Below, one piece after another: positions 9,990 to 20,149 of a stretch of DNA of 22,550 nucleotides. The stretch comes from Priapulus caudatus (taxonomy: Eukaryota; Priapulida; Priapulimorpha; Priapulimorphida; Priapulidae). Below the pieces are notes generated by a model. That model did not search any database. It was given only the letters and a program-made list of their open reading frames with translations, and was not told the origin of the DNA. A program made the translations under genes and the position numbers. Position 1 is the first letter of the stretch; every line of letters begins with the position of its first letter. The DNA lies in assembly GCF_000485595.1 (NCBI RefSeq), contig NW_014577339.1, forward strand, positions 10,278-32,827, read 5' to 3'.

Positions 9990-11769
9990 CAACGTTTACA
10001 GTTGACAGTTTAATGTACGTATGATAGTTAGTTAATAGTTGATAGGCTATGTACTATGATAGTTTAGTTTTTATAGTTGATGGCTAGTGTACGTATAATA
10101 GTTTAGTTAATAGTGATAGTTTTTAATGTTAAGTCGTATGATAGTTTTTTAGTTAAGGCATACACAATGACGCATCCAAACCGCTAATTTCCCAGTACTC
10201 GACTAGCAATACTTCGTGTCATGCATGAATTAACTACCTTATGACAAAATAAACTTCTAGTTGCTCCCATTTCACTGGCGCATGAAGTTGAACTTAAAAA
10301 ACAAGGCCAAGCTCATAAGAAAGAGGTGATAAAACTGGCAATTCTGGCGCAACGCCCGACTGTTTCGCCAAACAAAATAGCCTCGAAGTGGTGAGTAAAA
10401 GAACGTGACGTCACATGTTTTATATCTTTGCTGCGGCCTGTAACCGCTGTAACCGCAGAACCGTGCAAACGTTGCTTGGGGATTGGGGAAACTGTCAATA
10501 AACATTGGCGAATTTACACATTGGAGGTATTCGTTCTAAAATACCTTTTATATAGACAACCGCGGCAGTGAATGGGAGGAACTAGAGTTTATTTTGCCCA
10601 TAAGTAGTATGATTATGCATGACACGAAGTATTGTGCATAGTCTAGTACTGGAGAAATTAAGCGTGTTGGATGCGCATGTGAGCACTTTAATTGTTGATG
10701 TTATGTATGTATGATAGTTTAGTTAATAGTTGATAGTTATGTACGGTATATGATAGTTTAGTTAATAGTTGATAGTTATGTACGTATGATAGTTTAGTTA
10801 ATAGTTGATAGTTATGTACGTATGATAGTTTAGTTAATAGTTGATAGTTATGTACGTATGATAGTTTATTTAATAGTTGATAGTGTATGGCATACGTATG
10901 ATGAGTTCTAGTTTAATAGTTGATAGTTATGTACGTATGATAGTTTAGTTAAATATGTTGATGAAGTTATTGTACGTATGATAGTTTAGTTAATATGGAT
11001 AGTTATGTATGTATTGAAAGTTAGTTATAGTTTTGATAGTTATGTACGTAATGAAGTTTTTAGTTATAGTTGATAGTTATGTACGTATTAATGTTATTTA
11101 ATAGTTGATAGTATTATGTACTAATATAGTTTTAGCTTAGATAGTATGATAGTTTATTTAAATAGTTGATCGTTTATTACGCATGATAGTTTGTTTAACT
11201 GAGTTGATAGTTATGTTACCACATGAGTATTTATTTAATAGTTGATAGTTATGTACGTATGATAGTTTAGTTAATAGTTATAGTATGTACGTATGAAGTT
11301 AGTTAATAGTTGATAGTTATGGTATGTATGTATAGTTTAGTTAATAGTTGAAATAGTTTTATGTAATGTATGATAGTTTAGTTAATAGTTGATAGTTATG
11401 TACGCATGATAGTTTATTTAATAGTTGATAATTATGTACGCATGATAGTTTATTTAATAGTTGATAGTTATGTACGTATGATAGTTTATTTAATAGTTGA
11501 TAGTTATGTATGTATGATAGTTTAGTTTAATAGTTGATAGTAGTAAGCTATGATATTTAGTTAAATATTGATATGTTAAATGTACGTATGATAGTTTAGT
11601 TAATAGTGGATAGTTATGTATGTATGATAGTTTAGTTAATAGTTGATAGTTATGTATGTATGATAGTTTCGTTAATAGTTGGATAGTTTATGTACGTTAA
11701 TTAGTTTCAATTTAATAATTGATAGTTATGCTTACGTATGATATGTTATTTAATAGTTGATAGTTATGT
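9990..11769 (+). repeat. 36-bp GATAGTT minisatellite array (interrupted by a TIR element)
   Basis: The period is 36 bp; one unit begins tatgatagtttagttaatag and continues ttgatagttatgtacg. It is recognisable from about 9990, is interrupted at 10157-10687, and continues to the assembly gap at 11770. Units carry many one- or two-base insertions and deletions beside near-perfect neighbours, which is more like uncorrected read error than ordinary decay. The same unit recurs at 13972-14034 (+) and inverted at 18181-18300. No coding frame is supported. Confidence 0.95.
10157..10687. mobile_element. Non-autonomous TIR element (MITE) with TTAA target duplication
   Basis: Imperfect terminal inverted repeats of about 110-125 bp: left arm about 10157-10280, right arm about 10561-10687. 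Both arms share gcgcatcca-like ends, caatacttcgtgtcatgcat and ctcccat...cactg. The element sits inside the 36-bp minisatellite, whose unit contains tagTTAAtagttg. The left flank ends in tagTTAA (TTAA at 10153-10156) and the right flank resumes with TTAAttgttga (10688-10691). This gives a clear empty-site reconstruction and a TTAA duplication, the target used by piggyBac-type transposases. The 280-bp interior has a 77-codon minus frame (10272-10505) but no recognisable domain, so the element would need a transposase in trans. Confidence 0.82.
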
Positions 11770-11794
11770 NNNNNNNNNNNNNNNNNNNNNNNNN
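11770..11794. other. Assembly gap (25 Ns)
   Basis: Exactly 25 N characters, a length typical of a placeholder rather than a measured gap. The sequence is minisatellite before it and unrelated CT-rich sequence after it, so order and distance across it are unproven. Confidence 0.99.
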
Positions 11795-12023
11795 AGGTAT
11801 TACGCTGGTGGGACAGAAGCTGTTTACTTGTTTGCTGCTAGGCGATGGAAGCAACAGATTTTTTACAATGTTATTGAAAATCTCCTCTCTCACGCTCGTG
11901 CTCGTTTGTAGCAGCTTCTCAATCTCCATTCCTGCTTTTCTCTCGCTGCTCTCTCTTTCTTCTCTCCTCTTTGCTCTCTCTCTCTCGTCAGTCGTGTGCG
12001 TCTCGGTGCAGGTCTCGTTCTCG
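11795..12023. other. Post-gap unique and CT-rich sequence
   Basis: About 90 bp of non-repetitive sequence followed by CT-rich sequence leading into block X. The frames crossing it (for example 11757-12182) run through the Ns or through Ser/Leu-rich CT tracts. No gene is seen. Confidence 0.6.
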
Positions 12024-13971
12024 TCTCTCTCTCACTCACGTCTCTCGTTGGCGGGTAAGTCTCTTTTCTACTACATGCTGTGTCCTGTTGTCTGTGTGTT
12101 TTATTTGTCTGCGCTGTCTGCCCTGTCTTTTGGTTGCGACAGACAGACACCTGACGCGGCAGCAACCCGCGCGGAGAATTGAAAAAATTTCGCTAATTGG
12201 CAAAACGGCGGCCACCGGCGAGGGCACTCCGCGCCGAAGTTTCAGATTGCGCATTTTCTTCTGGGGAAAGACAAAAAAAACAACCGAAAACCAAAAAATA
12301 AAGAGAGAGTGCGATCGACGGGGCACCCCGTTGTTTCGCTGCCGTTTTAACTTAAGGAGGCGAAGGCACGCGCTGGAGACGTCGATGGATATAGGAAAAC
12401 GGACGGGGTAGGCCAGGATTAATTAGCAGTGCATGCTGCGGGCGATTTGCGGCTGCGGGCCAGGCCGCACAAGACGGCCAGCAGCCAAACACCTAACTCT
12501 GAGTATTAGGCAGACGCAATACACATGCTGTCTATATATGTCCATACACCACAGCAGCGAGCGGCACGGCCATACGATATGGCACGCCGCGAGACAGCAC
12601 ACACACCACACATACACGCACACACAGCACGCCACGCGCGCGCCGCACACGACGCAAGCATTGCCGGCGGCGCGTTATGATAATATACAACAGGATAAAG
12701 CGGGCTAAGGGAAGGCAAAAAATTCCAATGACCGGGTGGCGGCGCGGCTAGCAGGGAAGAATATCGAGTGTGGTGTGTGTGGGCAGCAGGGGCCAGGCGA
12801 GCCAGCATGGAGCTGGGATGCGCAGCGATCGAGTCCTCGTAGGCTCTTTCTTCGATTACAGGAGGGAAGTATGATTGGGTGCTGCAGGGAAAGAAGTCGT
12901 TCCTGGCGCAGGCGCAGGACGGCCGCTAGCAGATGAAAACACGCTACAGTAAAATTAGGTATGACTGCTGGCGAGAGGGAGGGGGGACGGATGGGAAGCG
13001 AATTCAATGGAGGGAGGGAGGGAAGGGACGGGGCAGAAAGGAAGGGAATAGATCGTACAGAAGTAAGGGAGTAAATAAAGGATTGGAGAAAGGCTGGAGG
13101 TGTAGGAGGGAAGGAGAGGGGATGAGGGTGGTGTGTGTGTGGGGGGAGGGAGAAAAATGGGTGAGGAGAGAAGAGTCGAATACATGTGCGGCTATCAATG
13201 AGTATCACGGTAGCACTCACATCAGCTGTTATTAAATTACAGTATAGTTAGCCCGGCAGCGCCATATATATGAGCTTTACAGCGTTGTTGCGGCGTAAAG
13301 AGCGGTAATCACTAGGAAGGGCGATGTCTATGTGCTTGTAAAACTGCTCGTCCTGAAGTAAAAAAGCGAATTGTAAACATTTAGTAAAATTACGCCCGTG
13401 TAATGCTTAGTTTGATCAAGATTTACAGTGTGTTGTACCGGTGCTGCCATCTGCTCTGGTGTCGGAATGGGCAATCCACTCATTTCGGCAACGTCATTTT
13501 GAATTCATGTATTCTCGTCGCTGTATAACTTCACACTAAAATTTTGCCGATACTATCTCTTACTCAAAAGCAGGTAGTGCGCGGGCTAGCGCGCATATTG
13601 CAGGGAGTGATATACCCCTACGCCTCCGTTGCGGGAATGGCATTGTGGGTGGGATTTCTAAGAAGGATGGCAAATCATTTAGAAGTCGTTGTTTGTGTGC
13701 TACAGGTGCCATGAATGAGATGTGATGTGTTACCGGGTTTAAGCAGCCTGTAAGGGTGCACTTAGTCAAAAGAGCAGACGTGTTAATCTGTGGCAGCCGC
13801 TACGTCGTATTGTGTGACACGCCGCCACTTCTCCTGCCAAGTTTCCAAACTCAACGCGCTTAACATCCGTCAGCGTTCATTGTATTGGTGTGAGAGACAA
13901 TTGCGATCTATTCTCCTTGCGCCCGTGTGAGATGTTGCTAGGGTGGGCTGGGAGGGCGTCTCGCAGAATTG
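12024..13971 (+). repeat. Block X, copy A (head part)
   Basis: Aligns in direct orientation to about 15313-16985. Landmarks in order are tgcgacagacagac (near 12136 and 15405), gttgtttcgctgccgtttt (12330, 15540), CA/CG-rich microsatellites (12597-12650, 15718-15830), the gagggagggagggaagg tract (13011, 16125), tatcacggtagcactcacatc (13201, 16300), gtaaacatttagtaaaatta (13373, 16443) and the cgtctcgcagaattgc end (13957, 16970). Copy A is generally longer base for base than copy B. It stops abruptly at 13971, where the 36-bp minisatellite begins, whereas copy B continues for a further 1.15 kb. Confidence 0.88.
13281..13483 (-). CDS. Candidate 5' end of a small unidentified gene with a 41-nt intron
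   Basis: Reading the minus strand, an ATG at 13483-13481 starts 30 codons (MSGLPIPTPEQMAAPVQ, then HTVNLDQTKHYTG) that end at a donor gc|gtaatt. A 41-nt intron (13353-13393) has a branch-like ttactaa and a T-rich run before cttcag. The next exon (13281-13352) gives 24 codons, DEQFYKHIDIALPSDY then RSLRRNNA, ending at ct|gtaaag. Without that donor the frame runs nine more codons to a stop. Composition is ordinary protein-like, and both exons are whole numbers of codons. I do not recognise the family. In block X copy B the same region is present but peppered with single-base deletions that break the frame, so either copy A is the intact gene and B is decayed, or B is poorly read. It lies between the two SIKE-family exons on the same strand and would be nested in that gene if the assembly is right. 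Confidence 0.42.
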
Positions 13972-14034
13972 CTTACGTATGATAGTTTAGTTAATAGTTG
14001 ATAGTTATGTACGTATGATAGTTTAGTTAATAGT
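13972..14034 (+). repeat. 36-bp GATAGTT minisatellite, short array
   Basis: Nearly two exact units of the same 36-bp repeat as at 9990-11769, placed precisely where block X copy A is truncated. Confidence 0.95.
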
Positions 14035-14126
14035 TGGATGCTCAGGTAATAATGCAATTACTAGTTCCAGGTGTATGTGACAGTGCAGTTAAGGCTTGTG
14101 TAAGCGCGTTATGTGTGCGATGGTAC

Positions 14127-14270
14127 CTCCAAGGTCTGGTCGGGCTGGGCAACGCAACATTCCAGCTTGTTCGCTGCCGTCAGCTTCAACATCTGTTCCC
14201 TGTACTTGCTCATGATCAACGTCAGCGCACTCTGGTGTTCATCCAGGGCGAGTCGCAGCTCCTTGTTCTC
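14127..14270 (-). CDS. SIKE/FGFR1OP2-family exon, central coiled coil
   Basis: On the minus strand the acceptor ttatcattag opens 144 nt (48 codons, phase 0 at both ends) closed by the donor gag|gtacc. The peptide begins [20 protein letters not shown] and continues [17 protein letters not shown]. This matches the most conserved part of SIKE1/FGFR1OP2, which I recall as [25 protein letters not shown]. In animals these proteins form parallel coiled coils and bind STRIPAK components; SIKE1 was named as a suppressor of IKK-epsilon. The last ten residues ([10 protein letters not shown]) differ from vertebrates, where KKDD follows. The exon lies in unique sequence, unlike the partner exon in block Y, and is flanked downstream by the short minisatellite at 13972-14034. 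The family is metazoan-wide, so this is the best evidence that the scaffold is animal. Whether it is orthologous to SIKE1 or FGFR1OP2, or to their single invertebrate ancestor, cannot be judged from one exon. Confidence 0.9.
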
Positions 14271-14406
14271 CTAATGATAAAAATTTTCACAGTGAATGCG
14301 CAGAATCATATGCTCGCGAGTAAACACAATGAGGGATGTATTTCTATATATGCGGTTCTTAGCTTCCTAGCTAACATTGCCACACTGCCGATAACCTTGA
14401 AATTAA
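14271..14406. other. Intron sequence upstream of the SIKE-family exon
   Basis: Unique AT-rich sequence between the exon acceptor and the TIR element. The plus frame 14034-14411 crosses the real exon antisense and is a shadow. Confidence 0.6.
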
Positions 14407-15057
14407 TCTAGATAAGCCCATTGCTTATGCAATGTTGACGAATGCTAGAGTAACTGGCACCTTGTGTAGTTAATAAGTACATAACCTTACATCCAAATGC
14501 GTATTGGTTTGTCCAATATCACTGCTGGTTACTAAGAAATGTCTAATTGAAATCCGCAGTCCAAAAATCAGTTGTTTACAGTTTCAAACCGCTGCTGGCG
14601 AAGCGAGTGTGATACAGATTTATAGTACGCATGCTCGGCCGTACGCAATGCTATCATCAGTGATTTTGTAAACATGGACGCTCATGATAAGGAACTTTTT
14701 GTCAGGGCTGTCCAAGTGCGTCCGTGATTAGTACGTGTGTTTTACTCCCTTTCCATGTTTAGTCCGTGGCCGTGGTTACACCGCTGACACCTCCATTTCA
14801 TCTGGCATCCAAAACATACGGGCCGCACAAATGTTTACGTCCTCACTTGACTCCTGGATGACATTTACGGCACGTAAATGATACGTTGATACATATCAAC
14901 AACCGATTTCAAGTCTTGTTTGTAATGTAACCAGCAGTGATATTGGACAAACTAATACCGTTTGGCTACAAGGTTATCTACTTATTAACTACACAAGGTG
15001 CCAGTAAGTTACTCTAGCATTCGTCAACATTGCATAATCAATGGGCTTATTATGCCT
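14407..15057. mobile_element. Second non-autonomous TIR element, TTAA-flanked
   Basis: Inverted arms of about 120 bp are easy to align: 14412-14532 against 14927-15050. Shared segments include aatgttgacgaatgctagag, caccttgtgtagttaataag and tccaatatcactgctggtta. Identity is roughly 85-90% by eye. TTAA lies just outside both ends (14403-14406 and 15058-15061), matching the behaviour of the element at 10157-10687, though here there is no empty site to prove the duplication. The interior (about 395 bp) includes an ATG at 14674 that starts a 17-codon frame, MDAHDKELFVRAVQVRP, ending at a stop or a possible donor gtgatt. This could be a relic of a longer parent ORF, but that is unproven. No transposase is present. 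Confidence 0.8.
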
Positions 15058-15167
15058 TTAATATACAACACTATATGGTGAACATTGAATTGTAACACCA
15101 GATGGCAGCATTTAGTGTAGGTAAATATATGAGTAACCACTCTTGTGTAGCAGATGACTGCCTACAT

Positions 15168-15225
15168 CAGTGGTTCCCAAACTTTTTTCAGGCCAGTGAC
15201 CCCCTTGGCTCCATAAACTAATTCC
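15168..15225 (+). mobile_element. hAT-type transposon terminus (solo end)
   Basis: The sequence cagtggttcccaaacttttt, followed by tcaggccagtgaccccc, matches the terminal inverted repeat widely seen in hAT elements, which begins CAGTGGTTCCCAAACT. An opposite end reading agtttgggaaccactg was not found in the window, so this is one end of a truncated or rearranged copy. The 8 bp before it (gcctacat) would be the left target duplication. Block X copy B begins right after, past a CT microsatellite. Confidence 0.7.

Positions 15226-15229
<4 letters not shown>

Positions 15230-15312
<83 letters not shown>
15230..15312. repeat. (CT)n microsatellite
   Basis: Some 40 CT units with a single interruption (ctttttctc near 15267). 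It marks the start of block X copy B; copy A is preceded by a more degenerate CT-rich tract. Confidence 0.95.
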
Positions 15313-15316
<4 letters not shown>

Positions 15317-18147
15317 ACTCTCTCGTTTGCGTACTCTCTTTTCTACTACATCTGTGTCTGTTTGTCTGTGTGTTTATTTGTCTGCCTGTCTGCCTGTCTT
15401 TTGTTGCGACAGACAGACCTACGCAGCAACCCGCGCGAGAATTGAAAAAAATTGTCCTAATTGCAAAACCCCACCGGCAGGCACTCCCCGAAGTTTAATT
15501 GCGATTTTTTCGGGGTAAAGAAGAGATCGATCGAGCACCGTTGTTTCGCTGCCGTTTAATTTAGGAGCGAAGCACGCGGCTGGACGGCGATGATAGAAAC
15601 ACGACGGGGTGGCAGGAAATTACAGTCATGCTGCGGCGATGCCTGCGGGGAAGCCCGCAAGACGGCCGCAGCCAACTCTAACCTGATTATAGCAGACGCA
15701 ATACAATGCTGTCATATATTCATACACACACACACACGCACGCATACATGCACGCACACGCACACACACACACATACACGCACACACACACGCACGCGCG
15801 CGCGCACACGCACGCAAGCATGCGCGCGCGTTATATATATAAACAGGAAAAGGGCAAAAGGAAAAAATCCAATGACCGGTGGGCGCGCGGCTACAGGAAG
15901 AATATCAGTGTGGTGTGTGTGGGATAGAGGGGCCACAGCAGCATGAGTGGGAGCGAGAGATCGAGTCCCCGTAGGCTTTCTTCGATTACAGGAGGGAGTG
16001 AGATTGTGCTGCAGGGAAAGAAGTAGTTACTGCAGCGCAGACGGCCGTAGCAAGAAAAACGCTACAGTAAAATTACGGTATGACTGCTGGCGAGAGGGAG
16101 GGGGAGGATGGGAAGCAATTCAATGGAGGGAGGGAGGGAAGGACGTGGCAGAAAGGAAGGGAAAGATCGTAAGAGTAGAGTAGAATAAAGGATTGGAGAA
16201 AGATGGAGGTGTAGGAGGGAAGAAGGGGGAGAGGGTGGGTGTGTGTGGGGGGGAGGGAGAAAAATGGTGAGGAGAGAGAGTCAATACACGGCTATCATGT
16301 ATCACGGTAGCACTCACATCAGCTGTATTAATTACAGTATGTTACCGCACCATATATATAGCTTTACCGTTTGCGCTAAAAGCGGTAATAATAGGAAGCA
16401 GTTATTGCTTGTAAAACTCTCTCCGAATAAAAACACGAATTGTAAACATTTAGTAAAATTACGCCGTGTTAATGCTAGTTGATAAGATTTACATGTGTCT
16501 GTACGGTGCTGCCATCTCTCGGTGTCGAATGGGCATCACTCATGCAACGTCATTGGAATTCATGTATTCTCGTCGCTGTATAAATCACACTAAAATATGC
16601 CGATACTTCTCTTACTCAACAACAGTATCCGGGCTAGCCGCATATATCAGGGAGTGATATACCCCCACCCTCCGTGCGGGGAATGCATGTGGTGGATTCT
16701 AAGAAGGATGGACAATCATAGAAGTAGTTGTTTGTTGCTACAGTGCCATGAAGATGTGATGTTACCGGTTAAGCACCTTTAGGGTGCACTTAGTCAAAAG
16801 AGAGACGTGTTAAACTGTGGCAGCCTACGTCTATTGTGTGACACGGCCACTTCTCCTGCCAAGTTACAAACCAACCGCTTAAATCCGTCAGCGTCTATTG
16901 TATTGTTGTGAGAGAAATGCGATCTATCTCCTTCAGCCCGTGTGAATGTTGCTAGGTGGGCTGGGCATGGCGTCTCGCAGAATTGCTGAGTACTGACGTA
17001 CACGAAGAAGAGAAATTTAATTTATAAGCAGAGTTACTGGCACTCGTCAAGGTTTTAACTCCATTACTCAGACGTTCACTTGGTTTGCAGTGCTTGTCGT
17101 CTGCCGTGTTCTGCCTCGGCTGACATGATGCGGTTATCGATCAACGGCGAAAGCCACTTGTACAAATTTGCGCGAGTTGCGAGGGACGATATTGTAAATT
17201 TGCCTCGTTGCGTTGTGTGCAGAAATGCGTAACCAGTTTTTCATCTCACACTTGATTGATCACGATGCAGCCAGAACAGATAAAACACATTCTGACTCCT
17301 CTACTCCCCACTATACTTGAAGTGTAAAAAATTCAATGTCTAAAATGTTTTTTTGCTCATTTATAAAATTTGTGGCACTTAATACGCCATCCTTTTCTTA
17401 TATTCACGTCAAGGGTATATTCAGACTAATAGTCTTAATACTTGACTAGTAGTGTAATAGTTTCTAGGATAATTAGTCTGAATGTACTGTTGTTTACAGT
17501 TACAACGACAATGTAGTACACTAGATTTGAATGCTTATATTCTTGGATAACACTAAGATCGCAAATGTGTTTTATATTACATTCTTGATTTATGCAACAT
17601 AATGTTATATTACATGTACATGCGCACAATTTATAAATACACATACACCATAGTTTATATAGTCGTGAAAAACGTTCACGCAAAATTGTTGATTTGAAAA
17701 GAAATGTCGGTTGTGATAACTAACGACGTTCTTATGTTGTGTCTTTCATATGCCCAACATATATTATTAGAGACTATTAGATCCATTTACTGCCACCACA
17801 TACACCATCTAAGGTTTATAGTTAAATGCATAAATAATCTCGATGACTACTGTTCATACACATTTGTAACTGTCATTCAATTATTAACACTATCAAAAGT
17901 TGCTGAGTGGCAACCACCAGTAATGTCTCTCCACCACATTACAACATTAATTAATTAATTAAATATTAAATTCCCTAGCTCAGCTTGTTGCCTGACCTTC
18001 ACAGTCAGAATCTGTTGCTGGTTTAGGTGGATCTTCGTGTAGGCTGGTGGCGCCACCTGCAGAGTTCTTATTATAGCAGATTTCTAACATTCTGCGCAGA
18101 TTGATATTTTCCTGTATTGAGAGAAACCAGTTGTAGATCATCAACAC
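15313..18147 (+). repeat. Block X, copy B (longest copy)
   Basis: This copy covers both the head shared with copy A and the tail shared with copy C, so it shows that A and C are fragments of one unit of roughly 2.8 kb. It is consistently shorter than its counterparts through scattered one- to three-base deletions. The equivalent of the copy A gene candidate (about 16350-16550, minus) is frame-broken. No transposase, reverse transcriptase or terminal repeat is recognisable, so I class it as a duplicated segment rather than a named element. Confidence 0.85.
15718..15832. repeat. CA/CG-rich microsatellite in block X copy B
   Basis: Runs of cacaca and cacgcacg ending in gcgcgcgcgc. It is the counterpart of the shorter tract at 12597-12650 in copy A. 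Confidence 0.9.
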
Positions 18148-18300
18148 TACATCACCCACACTACATCACCCACACTACAATTAGCTATCAAACTATTAAC
18201 TACAACTATCATACTGGTTACGTAGCTATCAACTATTAACCTAAAACTATCCAACGTACATAACTGTCAACTGTAATACGTGTATTATCACATGATACAT
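18148..18300. repeat. Satellite/minisatellite junction between block X copy B and inverted block Y
   Basis: The first 33 bp (18148-18180) are two clean cactacatcaccca units in the plus sense, as at the end of block X copy C. Sequence then switches abruptly to the reverse complement of the 36-bp minisatellite (aactattaact, tagctatcaactattaac) until about 18300. The switch point at about 18181 is the breakpoint where block Y starts to read in reverse. Confidence 0.85.
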
Positions 18301-19919
18301 AGATACAAACTGCCTAACTGTACTATCCACAACACGCACACACGCCGCACGCGCACGACGCACACGCAACACGCACACGCCACACGCACCTGTATCTAGT
18401 AACAGTATGTATATATATCTATTGTTTTTACTATGCAGGGCTTGAATTATGCCTATATCGATGAGTTGATGTGCATCGCTATGCAGCTCTTGCTTTCTCT
18501 GCTTTTTTAGCTCATCTGACATAGTCAGATCGCAGCTTGGTTAGAATCGCGACGATCGTCCGGTCCGTCCGATCCGTCGGTCCGTCCGTGCCTGTGCGTA
18601 CCGTCCGTCAAACAGTTGGCGCACAAAGATCTTAAGGGTCCGCTCGGACGTCACGCGTCACGATATTCGGCACGCTATCGGGGGATCGCGGTCGCAAATA
18701 CGAGTTGGGTCGACTGTCGAAGCTGGTGGGTCAAAGGTCAAATGGTTCAAGAGGGTGTAAAAGAAGGGGAAATCTGCACTCTCTTAACTAAGGTATAGGG
18801 AGGGTAATGCAGGACGATTGCGGCACAAATCTAAAGCGGCTCGGACCTAGGCTTCGTGGATCAGTCGGGTGTATAGCAGTTGATGGGTAGGGAGAAAGCC
18901 CATCAGGGCGTGCGTGGCGAAATGTGGAGGTGCGACGGTCGAAAGGGTCGCGGGGCGCGAATTGTGCACAGGGCAGATTTTTAGACATTTATTCTTGACT
19001 GGACTGGTCTGACGGCGTGAGCGATTGGGAAAACTTTTTTCTTTCAGCGGTGGCACCTAGTATTTTTATCGGCACTTTATTTGAGAAGGACCATGAAATG
19101 CTCCCTTCTTGCTGACTATGCGAAGAGTAAGTGTCTGATAACCTTTGTTGACCCTCAAGAGGAGCGTCCGTTACAACCGAGTGGAGGGGTTTAGTTTATC
19201 TGTCTTGCTGGTTAGCGAAAGATCGATTGACTGCCGGGTTTGCTAGTAGAATCTTACATGCCTGGATGTACGAGGCTACAACTGCTCACGTGATAATTCT
19301 CAAAAGCTAAATTTGTGATTGGAAAGAAGGGTTTATGCTCCTTAAATCCCTTATAATTTCTATCGGCATTCTGTCACTGCTCCAGGTATCTTTTTACATT
19401 AAGGTATGCCAGCTGCCAGTGTGGCCACTTTGCCAGTGGCATGTTGGTGGTGGGCTTGTGTACTTTTGGTGCGCTGCGTTAATTAGTTACAGCCGTGGCC
19501 AGCCTCTCATATTGCAGCCTGTAGGCTTCGCGTAGGTAAATGGATGACGTGCCTTACCTATCTCTGTTCTTGCAAATTAGTTTGTTTGGCTACATATGTA
19601 CGATGGAGCTTCCATCTTTATAATCTGAGACACTTAAACGTGACGCCGGCCATCTCGTGGCAACTTTTCATAACGATCCCGAACTCAAACTGGGTCCTTT
19701 TTTGAGAAGGTCTCCTGATCTACATCCTCTATGCATTCCATGTTTTGGCGTGTATCGTGAACCACATTTGCTGGACTAACAGTGGTTTATACTAGTCGCA
19801 CCACTTCACACAGAGTCACCGCCAGTAGATTGTTAGATGAGCGCTGTCGCTCCGCGGACTTGTTATTCCATCGCGTCACCCCGTGCTTCTACTGTTAAAG
19901 CATTAACAGTAGAATTTTC

Positions 19920-20060
19920 TCTCCACCACATCTTCTCTTTCTCTTTCTCTCTCTCTCCCTCTCTCTAGCTTTCTTGCCCTCTCACCCTCTCTTGCTCCCT
20001 CATTATCACTCCCACTCTCCTGCTCCCTCACCCTCACCCTCACCCTCTCCCCCTTCCTTT
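19920..20060. repeat. CT-rich low-complexity tract
   Basis: Contains ctctct runs and three ctcacc repeats. It is the inverted counterpart of the GA-rich tract near 8230-8330. The Arg/Glu-rich minus frame 19903-20454 is an artefact of it. Confidence 0.8.
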
Positions 20061-20149
20061 CGTTCCCCCTCTTAACAACTTTTAAAAACAACATTGCACA
20101 CTTTTTAACATTAAAAGCATTAACACGCGCCCTGTGTTGCTTGCCTCGG

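Larger units (their letters stand above)
7765..10000 (+). repeat. Block Y, left arm of a large inverted repeat
   Basis: The reverse complement of this stretch recurs at about 18300-20479. Matched landmarks are ccatggacactcaccgccac (7934) against gtggcggtgagtgtccatgg (20277); the GA-rich tract at about 8230-8330 against the CT-rich tract at 19930-20060; gattgggaaaact-like sequence at about 9265 and 19022; gctttctctgctt-type sequence at about 9775 and 18490; and the gtgcgtgtgcgtg run at about 9886-9935 against its complement at 18330-18395. Differences are mostly single-base indels. One SIKE-family exon lies inside (7948-8073). The remaining frames, including 9154-9366 on minus, are not maintained in the other arm. 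Confidence 0.88.

Noticed and set aside
10272-10505. Minus frame inside the 10157 TIR element, considered as a THAP-like zinc finger because of an HHFE stretch
   Set aside because: The C2CH spacing of a THAP domain is absent.
16794-17003. 69-codon minus frame in block X copy B
   Set aside because: The same stretch in copies A and C does not keep the frame, so it is not a conserved gene.
20020-20055. Telomere-like CACCCT repeats
   Set aside because: Only about three units in a generally CT-rich tract; they do not match TTAGGG and have a microsatellite counterpart in the other arm.
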